DNA from: Cohnella herbarum
Lineage (GTDB): Bacteria > Bacillota > Bacilli > Paenibacillales > Paenibacillaceae
Length of the DNA: 64,000 nucleotides
NCBI RefSeq assembly: GCF_012849095.1
Contig: NZ_CP051680.1
Location: forward strand, 1,860,001 to 1,924,000
Reading direction: 5' to 3'
Below the pieces are notes generated by a model. The model was not told the DNA's origin and made no database searches. It saw only the letters and a list, made by a program, of their open reading frames with translations. How positions within the stretch are numbered: position 1 is the stretch's first letter; each line of letters begins with the position of its first letter. Below, piece by piece: positions 33,858 to 41,997 of the stretch. The translations under genes were made by a program, and so were the position numbers.

Positions 33858-33885
33858 AAAAAAGTCGCAAATTCGCGACTTCCTT
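33858..33885 (-). terminator. Terminator of the radical SAM gene
   Basis: AAGTCGC (33862-33868) pairs with GCGACTT (33875-33881); the minus strand continues as TTTTTTC. Confidence 0.7.
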
Positions 33886-33934
33886 TCATAACATTTAAAT
33901 ACCGCTTCATTCCTCTTACTCGTTCGGCATGTCT

Positions 33935-34813
33935 TTAGGCGTTGAATCTTTGGCGGTATCCGCATTTTCTGCACAACTCTTCGACGACTTCCCTTCTGGA
34001 AAATCCATCGTACAATTTCGTCGCGCGCTCGCCTTCGATAATTTCCGAGAAAGGGGTTTTATTAATATTCCCCAAATTAATGACGCCTTCTCCGTCCAAG
34101 CAGCATGGGATGACCGTTCCATCTACCAGAACTCCGGCTTGATTTCGCAAGGCATGACAGAAGCCCTTGCTATCGTCTTCCTTCTCCTTCAAATCCGGCC
34201 ACTTAAACTCTTCCTCGTGATTTAAATAAATCCGATCCGCGATTTTAATGCCCTTACCCCGAACGAAATGTTCCTCGATCTTATAACCGAGCCCGAACGA
34301 TTTCTCGATCTGCTCGAGAATTTCCCTGTTCCGGTCGTTCATTAAGTTCGTCTCGTTATCCGGCGTAAGGTTCCACAGTCTCAGGGAAATCAGAATGTTC
34401 GAGGCGGCGACAGCTTCCTTGGCAAAATCCAGCACGCTGGACACGTACCCCTCCTTATCGACCGATCCTTCATGCCCGTCGAAGCTATGCAGAGAAAAGT
34501 TGATCTGCCTAAGCGCGGGTTTGCCGAGAATCTTGGACTTGGCTTTATGGAGCAACGTCCCGTTGGAGGTCAGGTTCACTTTGAACCCTTTCTCATGACT
34601 GATATCCAGCAGCTCGTCAATCTTAGGGTGGAGCAACGGTTCGCCTTTCACGTGAAAATAAATATATTCCGCATGCCCCTGAATCTGATCCAGCGTATTC
34701 GTGAAAGCATCGACTTTAATAAAATTCGCTTGACGTTTCGTAGGCGGACAGAAGCTGCAAGCGAGATTGCATATGCTCGTAATCTCGATATAAAATTTCT
34801 TAAATTTCTTCAA
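33935..34813 (-). CDS. Radical SAM/SPASM-domain protein
   Basis: 292 residues. C15-x3-C19-x2-C22 (CNLACSFC) is the 4Fe-4S-SAM site, followed by the conserved VKGEPLLHP and LTSNGTLL strands. The C-terminal SPASM-type cysteines are in KGFCHALRNQ, GTVIPCCLDGEG and LCRKCGYRQ, giving room for a second cluster. The start is a TTG at 34813 with AGGAG 10 bases upstream. SPASM proteins modify peptides, heme or tRNA, or act as anaerobic sulfatase maturases. No precursor peptide or partner enzyme is next to it, so the substrate cannot be named. Confidence 0.87.
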   Translation of the reverse strand: MKKFKKFYIEITSICNLACSFCPPTKRQANFIKVDAFTNTLDQIQGHAEYIYFHVKGEPLLHPKIDELLDISHEKGFKVNLTSNGTLLHKAKSKILGKPALRQINFSLHSFDGHEGSVDKEGYVSSVLDFAKEAVAASNILISLRLWNLTPDNETNLMNDRNREILEQIEKSFGLGYKIEEHFVRGKGIKIADRIYLNHEEEFKWPDLKEKEDDSKGFCHALRNQAGVLVDGTVIPCCLDGEGVINLGNINKTPFSEIIEGERATKLYDGFSRREVVEELCRKCGYRQRFNA

Positions 34814-34885
34814 GGTTGGGGTGCTCCTATCGGTCCTGCTCTTAGAATGATGCCCTTATTATAGCACAAGCACCAGGGGCCGTTC

Positions 34886-35392
34886 CTATGATTTGTCCGC
34901 ATAATACACATGCTTGGCCGTTAACGTTCCGCTCGCTATTCGGAACACTCCGAACGAATACAACGGTTGCTTCCTCTTGTCCGTCGGAGAACCGGGATTA
35001 AAAACGAGCAAACCCCCGGTACGTTTCAGCACGGGGATATGGGAATGTCCGTACACGATGGCGTCCAACCGGACATCCTTGAAGGTCTCGATGGCGCGAG
35101 ACTCCGTAGCTTCCCTCTTCCCCGTGCCATGCCCATGCACGATTCCGATCCGGCAACCGTCGAATTCGAGCTGCTTACGCAGGCCGAAGCGGCGAACGAT
35201 GTCCTCCCCGTCGTTGTTGCCCGCGACTCCGTACGTCGTCGCATAGTTCGCCAATTGCTCGTAGACGGAAAGATTCGTCCAATCGCCCGCATGAATGATC
35301 GCATTGGCATTCGCAAGCTCGCGAAGCAATCTTTCGGGCAGCTTCTTGCTCATTCTCGGCATGTGCGTATCGGATACGACGACGATCTTCAT
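34886..35392 (-). CDS. YfcE/MJ0936-type metallophosphoesterase
   Basis: 168 residues from ATG 35392 (GAGGT upstream); the frame to 35449 lacks a ribosome binding site. All five calcineurin-type metal motifs are there: VVSDTHMPR, HAGDWT, VAGNNDGED, IVHGHGTG and YGHSHIPV. The product is a small cytosolic phosphodiesterase that uses Mn or Ni and hydrolyses phosphodiester model substrates; the natural substrate of the family is uncertain. It appears to be a single-gene unit. Confidence 0.9.
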   Translation of the reverse strand: MKIVVVSDTHMPRMSKKLPERLLRELANANAIIHAGDWTNLSVYEQLANYATTYGVAGNNDGEDIVRRFGLRKQLEFDGCRIGIVHGHGTGKREATESRAIETFKDVRLDAIVYGHSHIPVLKRTGGLLVFNPGSPTDKRKQPLYSFGVFRIASGTLTAKHVYYADKS

Positions 35393-35502
35393 CCGTACCG
35401 ACCTCGATTCGTTAAGTTCTATAACATTATCATATCGACTATTCCCCATTCAATCAATGCGACGATGCCACAATAGGGAGCCCAACTTTAAGTCTTTTAT
35501 AT

Positions 35503-35557
35503 AGAAAAAAAGACGCTTTAGGGTATGCGCGGATATTCCCGCTTAGATCCTAAAGCG
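35503..35557 (-). terminator. Terminator of the FecCD permease operon
   Basis: CGCTTTAGG (35514-35522) pairs with CCTAAAGCG (35549-35557), with an inner GCGG/CCGC pair. On the minus strand it ends TCTTTTTTTC. Confidence 0.8.
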
Positions 35558-35607
35558 CCCAACGATGACGATTCATTCCGTTTCATCTATCTCCAGCATC
35601 CTCCGCT

Positions 35608-36648
35608 TTATTCTTTCGTCCGGGACAACAAGTAAAGGAAATAAGGAGCTCCGATCACCGCGACCACGATACCCGTCGGAATTTCCGAAGGCTGTAGAAT
35701 CCAGCGGCCTAGCGTATCCCCCGTAATGACCAGAAGCGCGCCTATCAACGCCGATACCGGAATTAATAATTGATGTCTGGATCCGACTAATCTACGACCA
35801 AGATGAGGACCGATCAATCCGACGAAACCGATACCGCCGCTTACCGCCACGCATGATGCCGCAAGCCCGACAGCCGCGAACAACAGCTTGAGCTGCTCCC
35901 TCGATACGGAAGCGCCAAGGCCCGTCGCCATCGATTCTCCTAGGCGGAGCACGTTCAACACTCGCGCCTTATAGATGACATAAGGCAATAGAATCAAGAT
36001 CCATGGCAATAACGAGAGGACGAATTTCCAATTCGTTCCCCAGATGCTGCCCGCTAACCAAGTCGCGACGAACTGGTACTGATCCGGATTAAGCCGAAGC
36101 GTTAAGACCAGCATAGCGGCGCTTAGCCCTGCGGCAACGGCAATCCCCGTCAGCAGCAATCGGGTGGAAGATAAGGGCTGATGCGGGCGATGAGCCAGCA
36201 CAAGGATCAATAACGCGGTCGCTCCGCCTCCGAGCAACGCCAAGATCGGCAATAAAAAAATCGACGACGTAGAGGTTGCGGAAAAAAACGAGATGAACAG
36301 CGTGACCATCAGCCCAGCGCCGGCGTTAATGCCCAAGATACCGGGATCCGCTAGCGCGTTGCGGGATATCCCCTGCATAATGCAACCCGATACGGCCAAT
36401 CCCGCTCCGATCAGGATAGAGATGACGATCCTCGGCAAACGAAAATCGAATAGGATGAGACTCTCTTTATCCGATCCCGCCCCGAATAACGTGCGGATCA
36501 GAACCGCAGGAGACAATCGAATATAACCGGTATTCATACTAATGATGAATACGATAAGGATCAGGGCGCCTAAAATAAGCATCGTGGTCAGTCCTTTGTT
36601 CCGTGAACGGAAACGGACCAAGGTTTCATTCGCTAACGTTCCCTTCAT
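35608..36648 (-). CDS. Iron-siderophore ABC permease (FecCD family, second)
   Basis: 346 residues from ATG 36648, one base after the stop of the first permease, with GGAGGGAG upstream inside that gene. About ten helices; LPRIVISILIGAGLAVSGCIMQGISRNALADPGILGINAGAG is the FecCD signature, and GGIGFVGLIGPHLGRRLVGSRHQLLIP the coupling and C-terminal region. It pairs with the upstream permease in a heterodimer such as FeuB-FeuC or FhuB-FhuG. With the divergent lipoprotein it should import a ferric siderophore. No ATPase gene follows, as in the B. subtilis feu locus where YusV serves from elsewhere. Confidence 0.93.
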   Translation of the reverse strand: MKGTLANETLVRFRSRNKGLTTMLILGALILIVFIISMNTGYIRLSPAVLIRTLFGAGSDKESLILFDFRLPRIVISILIGAGLAVSGCIMQGISRNALADPGILGINAGAGLMVTLFISFFSATSTSSIFLLPILALLGGGATALLILVLAHRPHQPLSSTRLLLTGIAVAAGLSAAMLVLTLRLNPDQYQFVATWLAGSIWGTNWKFVLSLLPWILILLPYVIYKARVLNVLRLGESMATGLGASVSREQLKLLFAAVGLAASCVAVSGGIGFVGLIGPHLGRRLVGSRHQLLIPVSALIGALLVITGDTLGRWILQPSEIPTGIVVAVIGAPYFLYLLSRTKE

Positions 36649-36649
36649 C

Positions 36650-37702
36650 CTACAACTCCCTCCTTTCCTTAAGCGCAAGGAAGAGGAAGAACGGTACGCC
36701 TACTAACGCAATCAGCGCGCCGATTGGCGTTTCGAAGGGCGGATTAACCAATCTCGCGGCTAGATCCGCCAATACGACGAGCAGACTCCCGAGTATTGCC
36801 GAGCACGGAATAATCCATCGATAATCGACGCCGACCAAATACCGGGTTAAATGAGGGATGATGAGTCCGACGAACCCGACCGCCCCGACGACCGATACTG
36901 CAACGCCCGCCAACAAGAGGACGACCAGCATCCCTATCGTTTTGATCCAACCGGTACGCAGACCGAGACCTCTTGCAACGTCGTCTCCCAGACTTAAGAG
37001 CGTAATTGATCTCGATATCACGATAGCCACCAGAATGGCGGCACCGACTAGCGGAAACAGAACCTTCAGCTCCTGCCACTTCGTTCCCGCGACGCCGCCC
37101 GCATACCAGAACGCGAGATCCTGTCCGATCTGATAATACAGCGCGACTCCTTCGCTTAACGCGGCCAGCAAGGCGCTCACGGCGGCACCCGCCAGAACTA
37201 GGCGAGCCGGGGTCAGTCCTCCTTTAGAGAATGAGCCGAACCCATAGACGAGCCCCGCTCCTAGTCCCGCTCCTAAGAAAGAGATCACGATCAGATACGT
37301 GTAAGATAAGCCGGGGTAAAGCGCAAAACAAATCGCTAGCGCAAACGCGGCGCCGGCATTTAGGCCAAGCAATCCGGAATCCGCGAGCGGATTTCTCGTC
37401 ATTCCTTGCATGATCGCGCCCGCTACGGCGAAGCACGCCCCTACGAGCGCTCCGCCAAGTACGCGGGGCATTCGAATATCGTGGATAATCTGATGTTGCG
37501 TGAGCTCCGCATTGAAATGAAGGACGGAGTTCCATACCGTAGCCAGCGGTATATCGGCGGCTCCATAGGATACGGATAACCCTATGCCTAACAATAAAGC
37601 GACTATTCCAGCCATTATGATGAAGGCCCCCGCCCATGGACGGGAGCTAATGGGTGGCGTTTGAATTTTCCCGGGCCGTTCTTGATGAGAAGGGTTTATC
37701 AT
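36650..37702 (-). CDS. Iron-siderophore ABC permease (FecCD family, first)
   Basis: 350 residues from ATG 37702; the frame is open to 37819 but the upstream part crosses a Fur box. The membrane region begins GAFIIMAGIVALLLGIGLSV, and MPRVLGGALVGACFAVAGAIMQGMTRNPLADSGLLGLNAG and VGFVGLIIPHLTRYLVG are FecCD signatures. It is the first gene of a two-permease operon that diverges from the binding lipoprotein at 38025. The Fur box 29 bases before the ATG points to iron repression. It probably functions with the second permease as a heterodimer. Confidence 0.92.
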   Translation of the reverse strand: MINPSHQERPGKIQTPPISSRPWAGAFIIMAGIVALLLGIGLSVSYGAADIPLATVWNSVLHFNAELTQHQIIHDIRMPRVLGGALVGACFAVAGAIMQGMTRNPLADSGLLGLNAGAAFALAICFALYPGLSYTYLIVISFLGAGLGAGLVYGFGSFSKGGLTPARLVLAGAAVSALLAALSEGVALYYQIGQDLAFWYAGGVAGTKWQELKVLFPLVGAAILVAIVISRSITLLSLGDDVARGLGLRTGWIKTIGMLVVLLLAGVAVSVVGAVGFVGLIIPHLTRYLVGVDYRWIIPCSAILGSLLVVLADLAARLVNPPFETPIGALIALVGVPFFLFLALKERREL

Positions 37703-37730
37703 ATTACTTCGCCTTGCCTCCACGCTCAAA

Positions 37731-37745
37731 TGATATTGATTCTCA
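37731..37745. promoter_or_regulatory. Fur box of the permease operon
   Basis: TGATATTGATTCTCA matches the 7-1-7 consensus TGATAATnATTATCA with two differences, and the symmetry extends to AAATGA...TCATTT. It lies 29 bases before the permease ATG, on the transcript side of the promoter. Confidence 0.7.
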
Positions 37746-37970
37746 TTTGGATTATTAGTCCATATTAGAACCAACGCCAAGCGCCGACAATGGACAAAAT
37801 CAAGACATTCTTTGTACAAAGTTAAATTTTCGGGCCATTAGTAAAGATGAGTTTTCCTTAACTCTATTCGTTCATACCGATAGGAGATTGTACAAATTCT
37901 ATACCCTGACTCGGTTTTATCCATTGAGCCTGGGCGCACATTCTTTTATGATGGTCACTGTTAAGGTATC

Positions 37971-37989
37971 GATAATGATTATCATTATC
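37971..37989. promoter_or_regulatory. Fur box of the binding lipoprotein gene
   Basis: The 19 bases GATAATGATTATCATTATC differ from the classical 19-base Fur box at one central position. It lies 36 bases before the ATG at 38025. Bases 37703-38024 hold this site, the permease Fur box and otherwise only divergent promoter sequence. Confidence 0.85.
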
Positions 37990-38024
37990 TATCTATACCA
38001 TCGAAAAACGGAGGAATTTATATC

Positions 38025-39044
38025 ATGAGTAGGAAAATGAGAGTTACCTTAGCGTTAAGCATCATCGCTCTGTTCGGAACATTATTAATGGCTTGCGGGA
38101 ACGACAAAGACAATAATGCCGTTTCCAGCGCGAGCGCCCCCGCGGCCGATCCCACCCCGACAACAACGGCTTCGGCTTCGGCTTCAGAGACTGCCGAAGC
38201 TCCCGCATCGGAACGTAAAATGACGGATTACATGGGTCATGAGGTTGAAATTCCCGTCTCCCCTCAACGGGTGATCTTCGTTGGAGAAACATTCAGCGAC
38301 TTGTTCGTCTTGGACGTCAAAGCGGTCGGAACTTCAACGAGCATGGCAGCGGATACGGTATACGAAGATCGAATAGCCGGCATCGAAGACGTCGGTTTCC
38401 CGATCAATCTGGAGAAAACGACCTCGTTGAAACCCGACCTGATTATTATCGCCGATACGGACGAGAAAGCTTATGAGCAGCTTACCAAGATCGCGCCGAC
38501 GATCATGTTCGATACGTTCGCTCCGCTCGAAGATCGATTGTTGCTTCTGGGCGACATCCTTGGAAAGAAACCGCAAGCGGAGCAGTGGCTCGCGGATTAT
38601 ACCAAGCAAGAGGAGCAATTATGGACGGATCTGCGAGCTGCGGGCTTGAAGCCGGGCGAAACGGCTTCCGTGTTTACCTATTATCCGGGAGATCGCTTAT
38701 TCGTTATGGCAAGAACCGGTCTGTCCCAAGTGCTGTACAGTCCTAACGGGCTTAAGCCGACCGATCGTATTCAACAAGTATTGGATGCCAATAGCGGATT
38801 CGAACAAATATCCACCGAATTGCTGCCCGAATACGCCGGAGATCGTATCTTCATTCTTAATCCGTACGCGGAACTAACGGATGCTGTCCAATCTACCGAA
38901 GAGTTGTTGCAGAGTCGGATTTGGCTGGATTTACCCGCCGTCAAAGCGGGTAACGTGTACCGGCTCGATATCAAATCGTCGGGAAGCGATGCGCTTAGCA
39001 GACAATGGCTATTAGAGGAACTTCCAAAACTAATGGCTAAATAA
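38025..39044 (+). CDS. Ferric-siderophore-binding lipoprotein (FeuA-like)
   Basis: 339 residues. The signal peptide ends in a clear lipobox, LLMAC, with the mature Cys at about 25, followed by an Ala/Ser/Thr-rich linker to about residue 65. The rest is a class III binding fold (FhuD/FeuA type): MGHEVEIPVSPQRVIFVG starts the first lobe and LKPDLIIIAD the hinge region. GGAGG precedes the ATG. It diverges from the two FecCD permeases and is followed by a regulator with a homologous binding domain. The siderophore may be a catecholate such as bacillibactin, as for FeuA, but the type is inferred. Confidence 0.92.
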   Translation: MSRKMRVTLALSIIALFGTLLMACGNDKDNNAVSSASAPAADPTPTTTASASASETAEAPASERKMTDYMGHEVEIPVSPQRVIFVGETFSDLFVLDVKAVGTSTSMAADTVYEDRIAGIEDVGFPINLEKTTSLKPDLIIIADTDEKAYEQLTKIAPTIMFDTFAPLEDRLLLLGDILGKKPQAEQWLADYTKQEEQLWTDLRAAGLKPGETASVFTYYPGDRLFVMARTGLSQVLYSPNGLKPTDRIQQVLDANSGFEQISTELLPEYAGDRIFILNPYAELTDAVQSTEELLQSRIWLDLPAVKAGNVYRLDIKSSGSDALSRQWLLEELPKLMAK

Positions 39045-39071
39045 AGACAGGAAACACGAATTCTTCAACCC

Positions 39072-39114
39072 AAAGAAGGCGTTTTCGACGAAACCGTTGA
39101 AATGCGCCTTCTTT
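39072..39114 (+). terminator. Terminator of the binding lipoprotein gene
   Basis: AAAGAAGGCG (39072-39081) and CGCCTTCTTT (39105-39114) form a 10-base stem with a smaller one inside, followed by TTCTAT. Its right arm lies within the spacer of the next promoter. Confidence 0.8.
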
Positions 39115-39125
39115 TTCTATACAAT
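39097..39125 (+). promoter_or_regulatory. Promoter of the Btr-like regulator gene
   Basis: TTGAAA (39097-39102), a 17-base spacer, and TACAAT (39120-39125). The expected start point lies at the edge of the Fur box at 39133, so iron-Fur should block it. Confidence 0.6.
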
Positions 39126-39132
39126 TAACGCA

Positions 39133-39151
39133 AATGATAATCATTATCATT
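39133..39151. promoter_or_regulatory. Fur box of the Btr-like regulator gene
   Basis: AATGATAAT-C-ATTATCATT is a perfect 9-1-9 palindrome that contains TGATAATCATTATCA, an exact 7-1-7 Fur box. It lies 20 bases before the ATG at 39171. Confidence 0.88.
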
Positions 39152-39170
39152 GAGAAGGGAGTGCTACGCT

Positions 39171-40688
39171 ATGGTTCATCCAAGCTCCATTTCAGTCAAA
39201 GTTTCGATAAGCTCTATGATGTTTCGTATTACCGACATAGAACGCGTTGAACATAGCGCTGCATGGCATCCCGATACATACGAGGCTGATCGCTATACGT
39301 TGCTAATCGTTGTAAAAGGCAAAGGCGGACTGCTCCAGGGCCGCGAATTGACGAAGCTTGCGGCGGATAAATGTTATTGGTTAAATCCGGGAGAGCCATT
39401 CCGAATCGTTAACGAATGCGACGCGATTCAATACTATAGATTGTCCTTTACGGCCATCCAAATGAATAGCTCGGGGTACGAGAAATACGCGGGAGAGATC
39501 GTCCCGGATAGAAGCGAGCTTGCCGCCTATCCTTTCACCCGCCTCATGCGCTTAACGGAGCTCCTCTGCGAAAGCAGGCAATCTCGCAGCGAGGTCGAAA
39601 ACTTCTCGTTTCAAGCCAAGTTCAACGAATTGCTAGCCTTCCTATTCGAGCATAACTTGCGTACCGAGCATCCCTCCAACCCGATTCAATCCGTTGAATT
39701 AACGATTAAATACATTCACAGCCATTATATGCACCCGATCACGGTGAAGCAGCTTGCGGAAATCGCGCAGGTTGCCCAGTGGCAATACAGCACGATCTTC
39801 CAAGAGCTCACCGGCAAGAAACCGCTCGATTATTTAACCGATCTTCGAATCGGCCATGCGAAAGAATGGCTTTTCCAGTCCACGGAGCCGCTTCGCGAAA
39901 TCGCCCGTCGGGTCGGATTCTCGGACGAGTATTATTTCAACCGTCGGTTCCGCCAATCGACCGGGATGACGCCTAGACAATATTCCGAATCGATTCGCGG
40001 CAAAATCCGCGTGAAGGATTGGACCGGTCATGAGGTCGATATTCCGGAAAGCCCGAAACGGATCATTTACCATGGGGAGACGCTAGGCGACCTTAGCGCC
40101 TTGGGCATTCAAGTGATCGGCACAAGCGAACGCTTCAAGAACGGCTATTCTCAAGAGCAAGATGAATACAACATTCATGACGTGGGCTTGCCCATCGATC
40201 CCAATAAAGCGTTAGCGCTTAAACCCGATCTGATCATATTCGCAAGCGCGGACGAGAATCAATATAGCGCCTTATCCAAGATTGCTCCCACCGTCACCTT
40301 CAACACGTTCGCCCCCTTAGATCATCGTCTGAATACGCTCGGTCGGTTGTTGGGGCGTGAACGGGAAGCGGAGCTATGGCTTAGTTCTTTTAACGCAAAG
40401 GTTACGGACATGTGGAATAGGCTACGACCGGTTATCAAAGAAGGCAGGACGGCTTCGGTATTCATCTACGAACATGGGGAGCATCTCTTCGTCATGGGGA
40501 ATTCCGGTTTATCCTCTGCCCTCTACCACCCATACGGCTTTCAAGCCGCCAATAGAATCCAAGACATCGTCGAAGCCGGAGTTGGTTTCGCGGAGATTTC
40601 CCCGGACGCATTGCCCGAATACGCGGGGACCATATCTTCATGCTTCTGTCGGATAACGAGCTGTCCAGACGTTCGGCGCACGAATTGA
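39171..40688 (+). CDS. Btr-like regulator: AraC HTH fused to siderophore-binding domain (frameshifted near 3' end)
   Basis: As read, 505 residues from ATG 39171 (AAGGGAG upstream). An N-terminal cupin part (about 10-150) leads to an AraC helix-turn-helix pair (about 175-275, ITVKQLAEIAQVAQWQYSTI and LREIARRVGFSDEYYF). From about 280 a FeuA-like binding domain begins (VKDWTGHEVDIPESPKRIIY), closely related to the lipoprotein at 38025. This is the layout of Btr (YbbB), which senses ferric bacillibactin and activates feu genes. After LPEYAG the frame runs into an unrelated tail; the true ending is in the +1 frame up to 40846. One base seems lost in the G run 40625-40628, so the gene is mutated or the assembly has an error. 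Confidence 0.85.
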   Translation: MVHPSSISVKVSISSMMFRITDIERVEHSAAWHPDTYEADRYTLLIVVKGKGGLLQGRELTKLAADKCYWLNPGEPFRIVNECDAIQYYRLSFTAIQMNSSGYEKYAGEIVPDRSELAAYPFTRLMRLTELLCESRQSRSEVENFSFQAKFNELLAFLFEHNLRTEHPSNPIQSVELTIKYIHSHYMHPITVKQLAEIAQVAQWQYSTIFQELTGKKPLDYLTDLRIGHAKEWLFQSTEPLREIARRVGFSDEYYFNRRFRQSTGMTPRQYSESIRGKIRVKDWTGHEVDIPESPKRIIYHGETLGDLSALGIQVIGTSERFKNGYSQEQDEYNIHDVGLPIDPNKALALKPDLIIFASADENQYSALSKIAPTVTFNTFAPLDHRLNTLGRLLGREREAELWLSSFNAKVTDMWNRLRPVIKEGRTASVFIYEHGEHLFVMGNSGLSSALYHPYGFQAANRIQDIVEAGVGFAEISPDALPEYAGTISSCFCRITSCPDVRRTN

Positions 40689-40846
40689 TGGAGAGCGCAA
40701 TGTGGCAAAGCTTACCCGCGGTTCGCAAGGGATGCGTCTACGTGCTGAATGCTCAGTTATGGAATTACAACGATGCGAAGACCCAAGAACGAATGCTGGA
40801 GATGCTGCCCGTAGTTCTCAAACAAGATTTTATGAAAATGGGCTAA
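40629..40846 (+). pseudogene. Detached C-terminal end of the Btr-like regulator
   Basis: In the neighbouring frame, starting at GAC/AC 40629, one reads HIFMLLSDNELSRRSAHELM and on to DFMKMG, stop at 40846. It aligns with the C-terminus of the lipoprotein at 38025 (LPEYAGDRIFILNPYAEL, then IWLDLPAVKAGNVYRLD against MWQSLPAVRKGCVYVLN). Adding one G to the run GGGG at 40625-40628 would join it to the main frame as LPEYAGDHIFML. It is not an independent gene. Confidence 0.85.
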
Positions 40847-40858
40847 ACTAACAAAAAA

Positions 40859-40900
40859 AAGACCGATACCTCCGCTCGATTCGACGGGGATATCGGTCTT
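40859..40900. terminator. Bidirectional terminator after the Btr-like gene
   Basis: AAGACCGATA (40859-40868) pairs with TATCGGTCTT (40891-40900), with an A run before and CTT after; converging genes meet here. Confidence 0.8.
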
Positions 40901-40910
40901 CTTACATCGG

Positions 40911-41906
40911 CTATAAGCCGAAGGCTTCGGCAATCATACCATAGGATTTCACGCGCTTACCATACTCGTGTATGTGCGACACGATCATCAACTCTTCCAG
41001 ATGCAGGCGATCCGCATAACGTTTAAGCCCTTCCTTGACTTGGCCGGGCGTACCTATGAATCGGCGTGTCTTCATCCGATCTATCATCTGCAGTTCCATG
41101 GCCGAGTACGGATACTCCGATGCCGTCTTTACCGAGGGAACAAATCCAAGCTCCTGCCCGCATAGAAACTTAAGGGAGTACAGTTCGTTACTCTTGGCGA
41201 GCTGTTGCGCCTCTTCTTCCGTGTCCGCGCAGATCGCCATGACGGCGGCAAGCGCCTCAGGTTTATGGTGATATGCCGATGGCCGAAAATAAGCGAAATA
41301 ATGCTGAAGCGCCTCATCCCCCGCCGCGCCGAAAAATTGCGCGAAAGCGTACGGCGTTCCCAGTTGCGCGGCAATTTTTGCACTGCCGTCGCTTGAACCC
41401 AGCAGCCACAACTCGGGTACCGTATCCGTCTGCGGGAAAGCTCGTAATCCCGGAAAACGATGATTTTCCGGCTTTTCGTCATGCAAATATAAGTTCAAAT
41501 CTTCAACCTGCTGCGGATATAGATCGATATCTACCCTTTTATGCTCCTGGAGGGCGCGAGTCGGGAGCGGATAACCGCCAGGCGCTCTACCTAAGCCAAG
41601 ATCGATCCGCCCAGGATAAAGCGCTTCCAATAGCTTGAAGTTTTCCGCAACCTTATATGGGCTATAATGAGGAAGCATAATTCCGCCGGCGCCGACACGA
41701 ATATTTTTCGTATGCGCGGCGATATGCCCGATCAGAATTTCCGGACTGGAAGAGGCTAAAGCCTCGGATCCGTGGTGCTCTGAAACCCAGAATCGGGTGT
41801 ACCCCATCTTCTCCGTTTCCCGGGCAAGCCCAACCGTTTCGTTCAGCGCGTCTTTCACGGATCTTCCTTCATTGATATGCGAATGTTCGAGCACGCTTAG
41901 TTTCAT
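40911..41906 (-). CDS. LLM-class flavin-dependent oxidoreductase
   Basis: 331 residues, a bacterial luciferase-like TIM barrel of the MsnO8/YhbW group. KLSVLEHSHINEG begins the barrel, and RFWVSEHHGSEALASSSPEILIGHIAAHTKNIRVGAGGIMLPHYSP is the conserved FMN-binding segment, followed by LGLGRAPGG. These proteins usually oxidise a substrate with reduced FMN and oxygen, but many have no known reaction. The ATG at 41906 has GAGAGGG upstream. It is probably monocistronic; ppaC lies upstream beyond a terminator. Confidence 0.88.
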   Translation of the reverse strand: MKLSVLEHSHINEGRSVKDALNETVGLARETEKMGYTRFWVSEHHGSEALASSSPEILIGHIAAHTKNIRVGAGGIMLPHYSPYKVAENFKLLEALYPGRIDLGLGRAPGGYPLPTRALQEHKRVDIDLYPQQVEDLNLYLHDEKPENHRFPGLRAFPQTDTVPELWLLGSSDGSAKIAAQLGTPYAFAQFFGAAGDEALQHYFAYFRPSAYHHKPEALAAVMAICADTEEEAQQLAKSNELYSLKFLCGQELGFVPSVKTASEYPYSAMELQMIDRMKTRRFIGTPGQVKEGLKRYADRLHLEELMIVSHIHEYGKRVKSYGMIAEAFGL

Positions 41907-41962
41907 GGTAGTCCGATCCCTCTCCCTTTCGCCGCGTTCCCGTCATGCGCAGTAAATAGTCA

Positions 41963-41990
41963 AAAAAGCCCGCAACGTTCGCGGGCTCTC
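41963..41990 (-). terminator. Terminator of ppaC
   Basis: AGCCCGC (41967-41973) and GCGGGCT (41981-41987), then TTTTTTGAC on the minus strand. Confidence 0.8.
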
Positions 41991-41997
41991 CGTTCCA

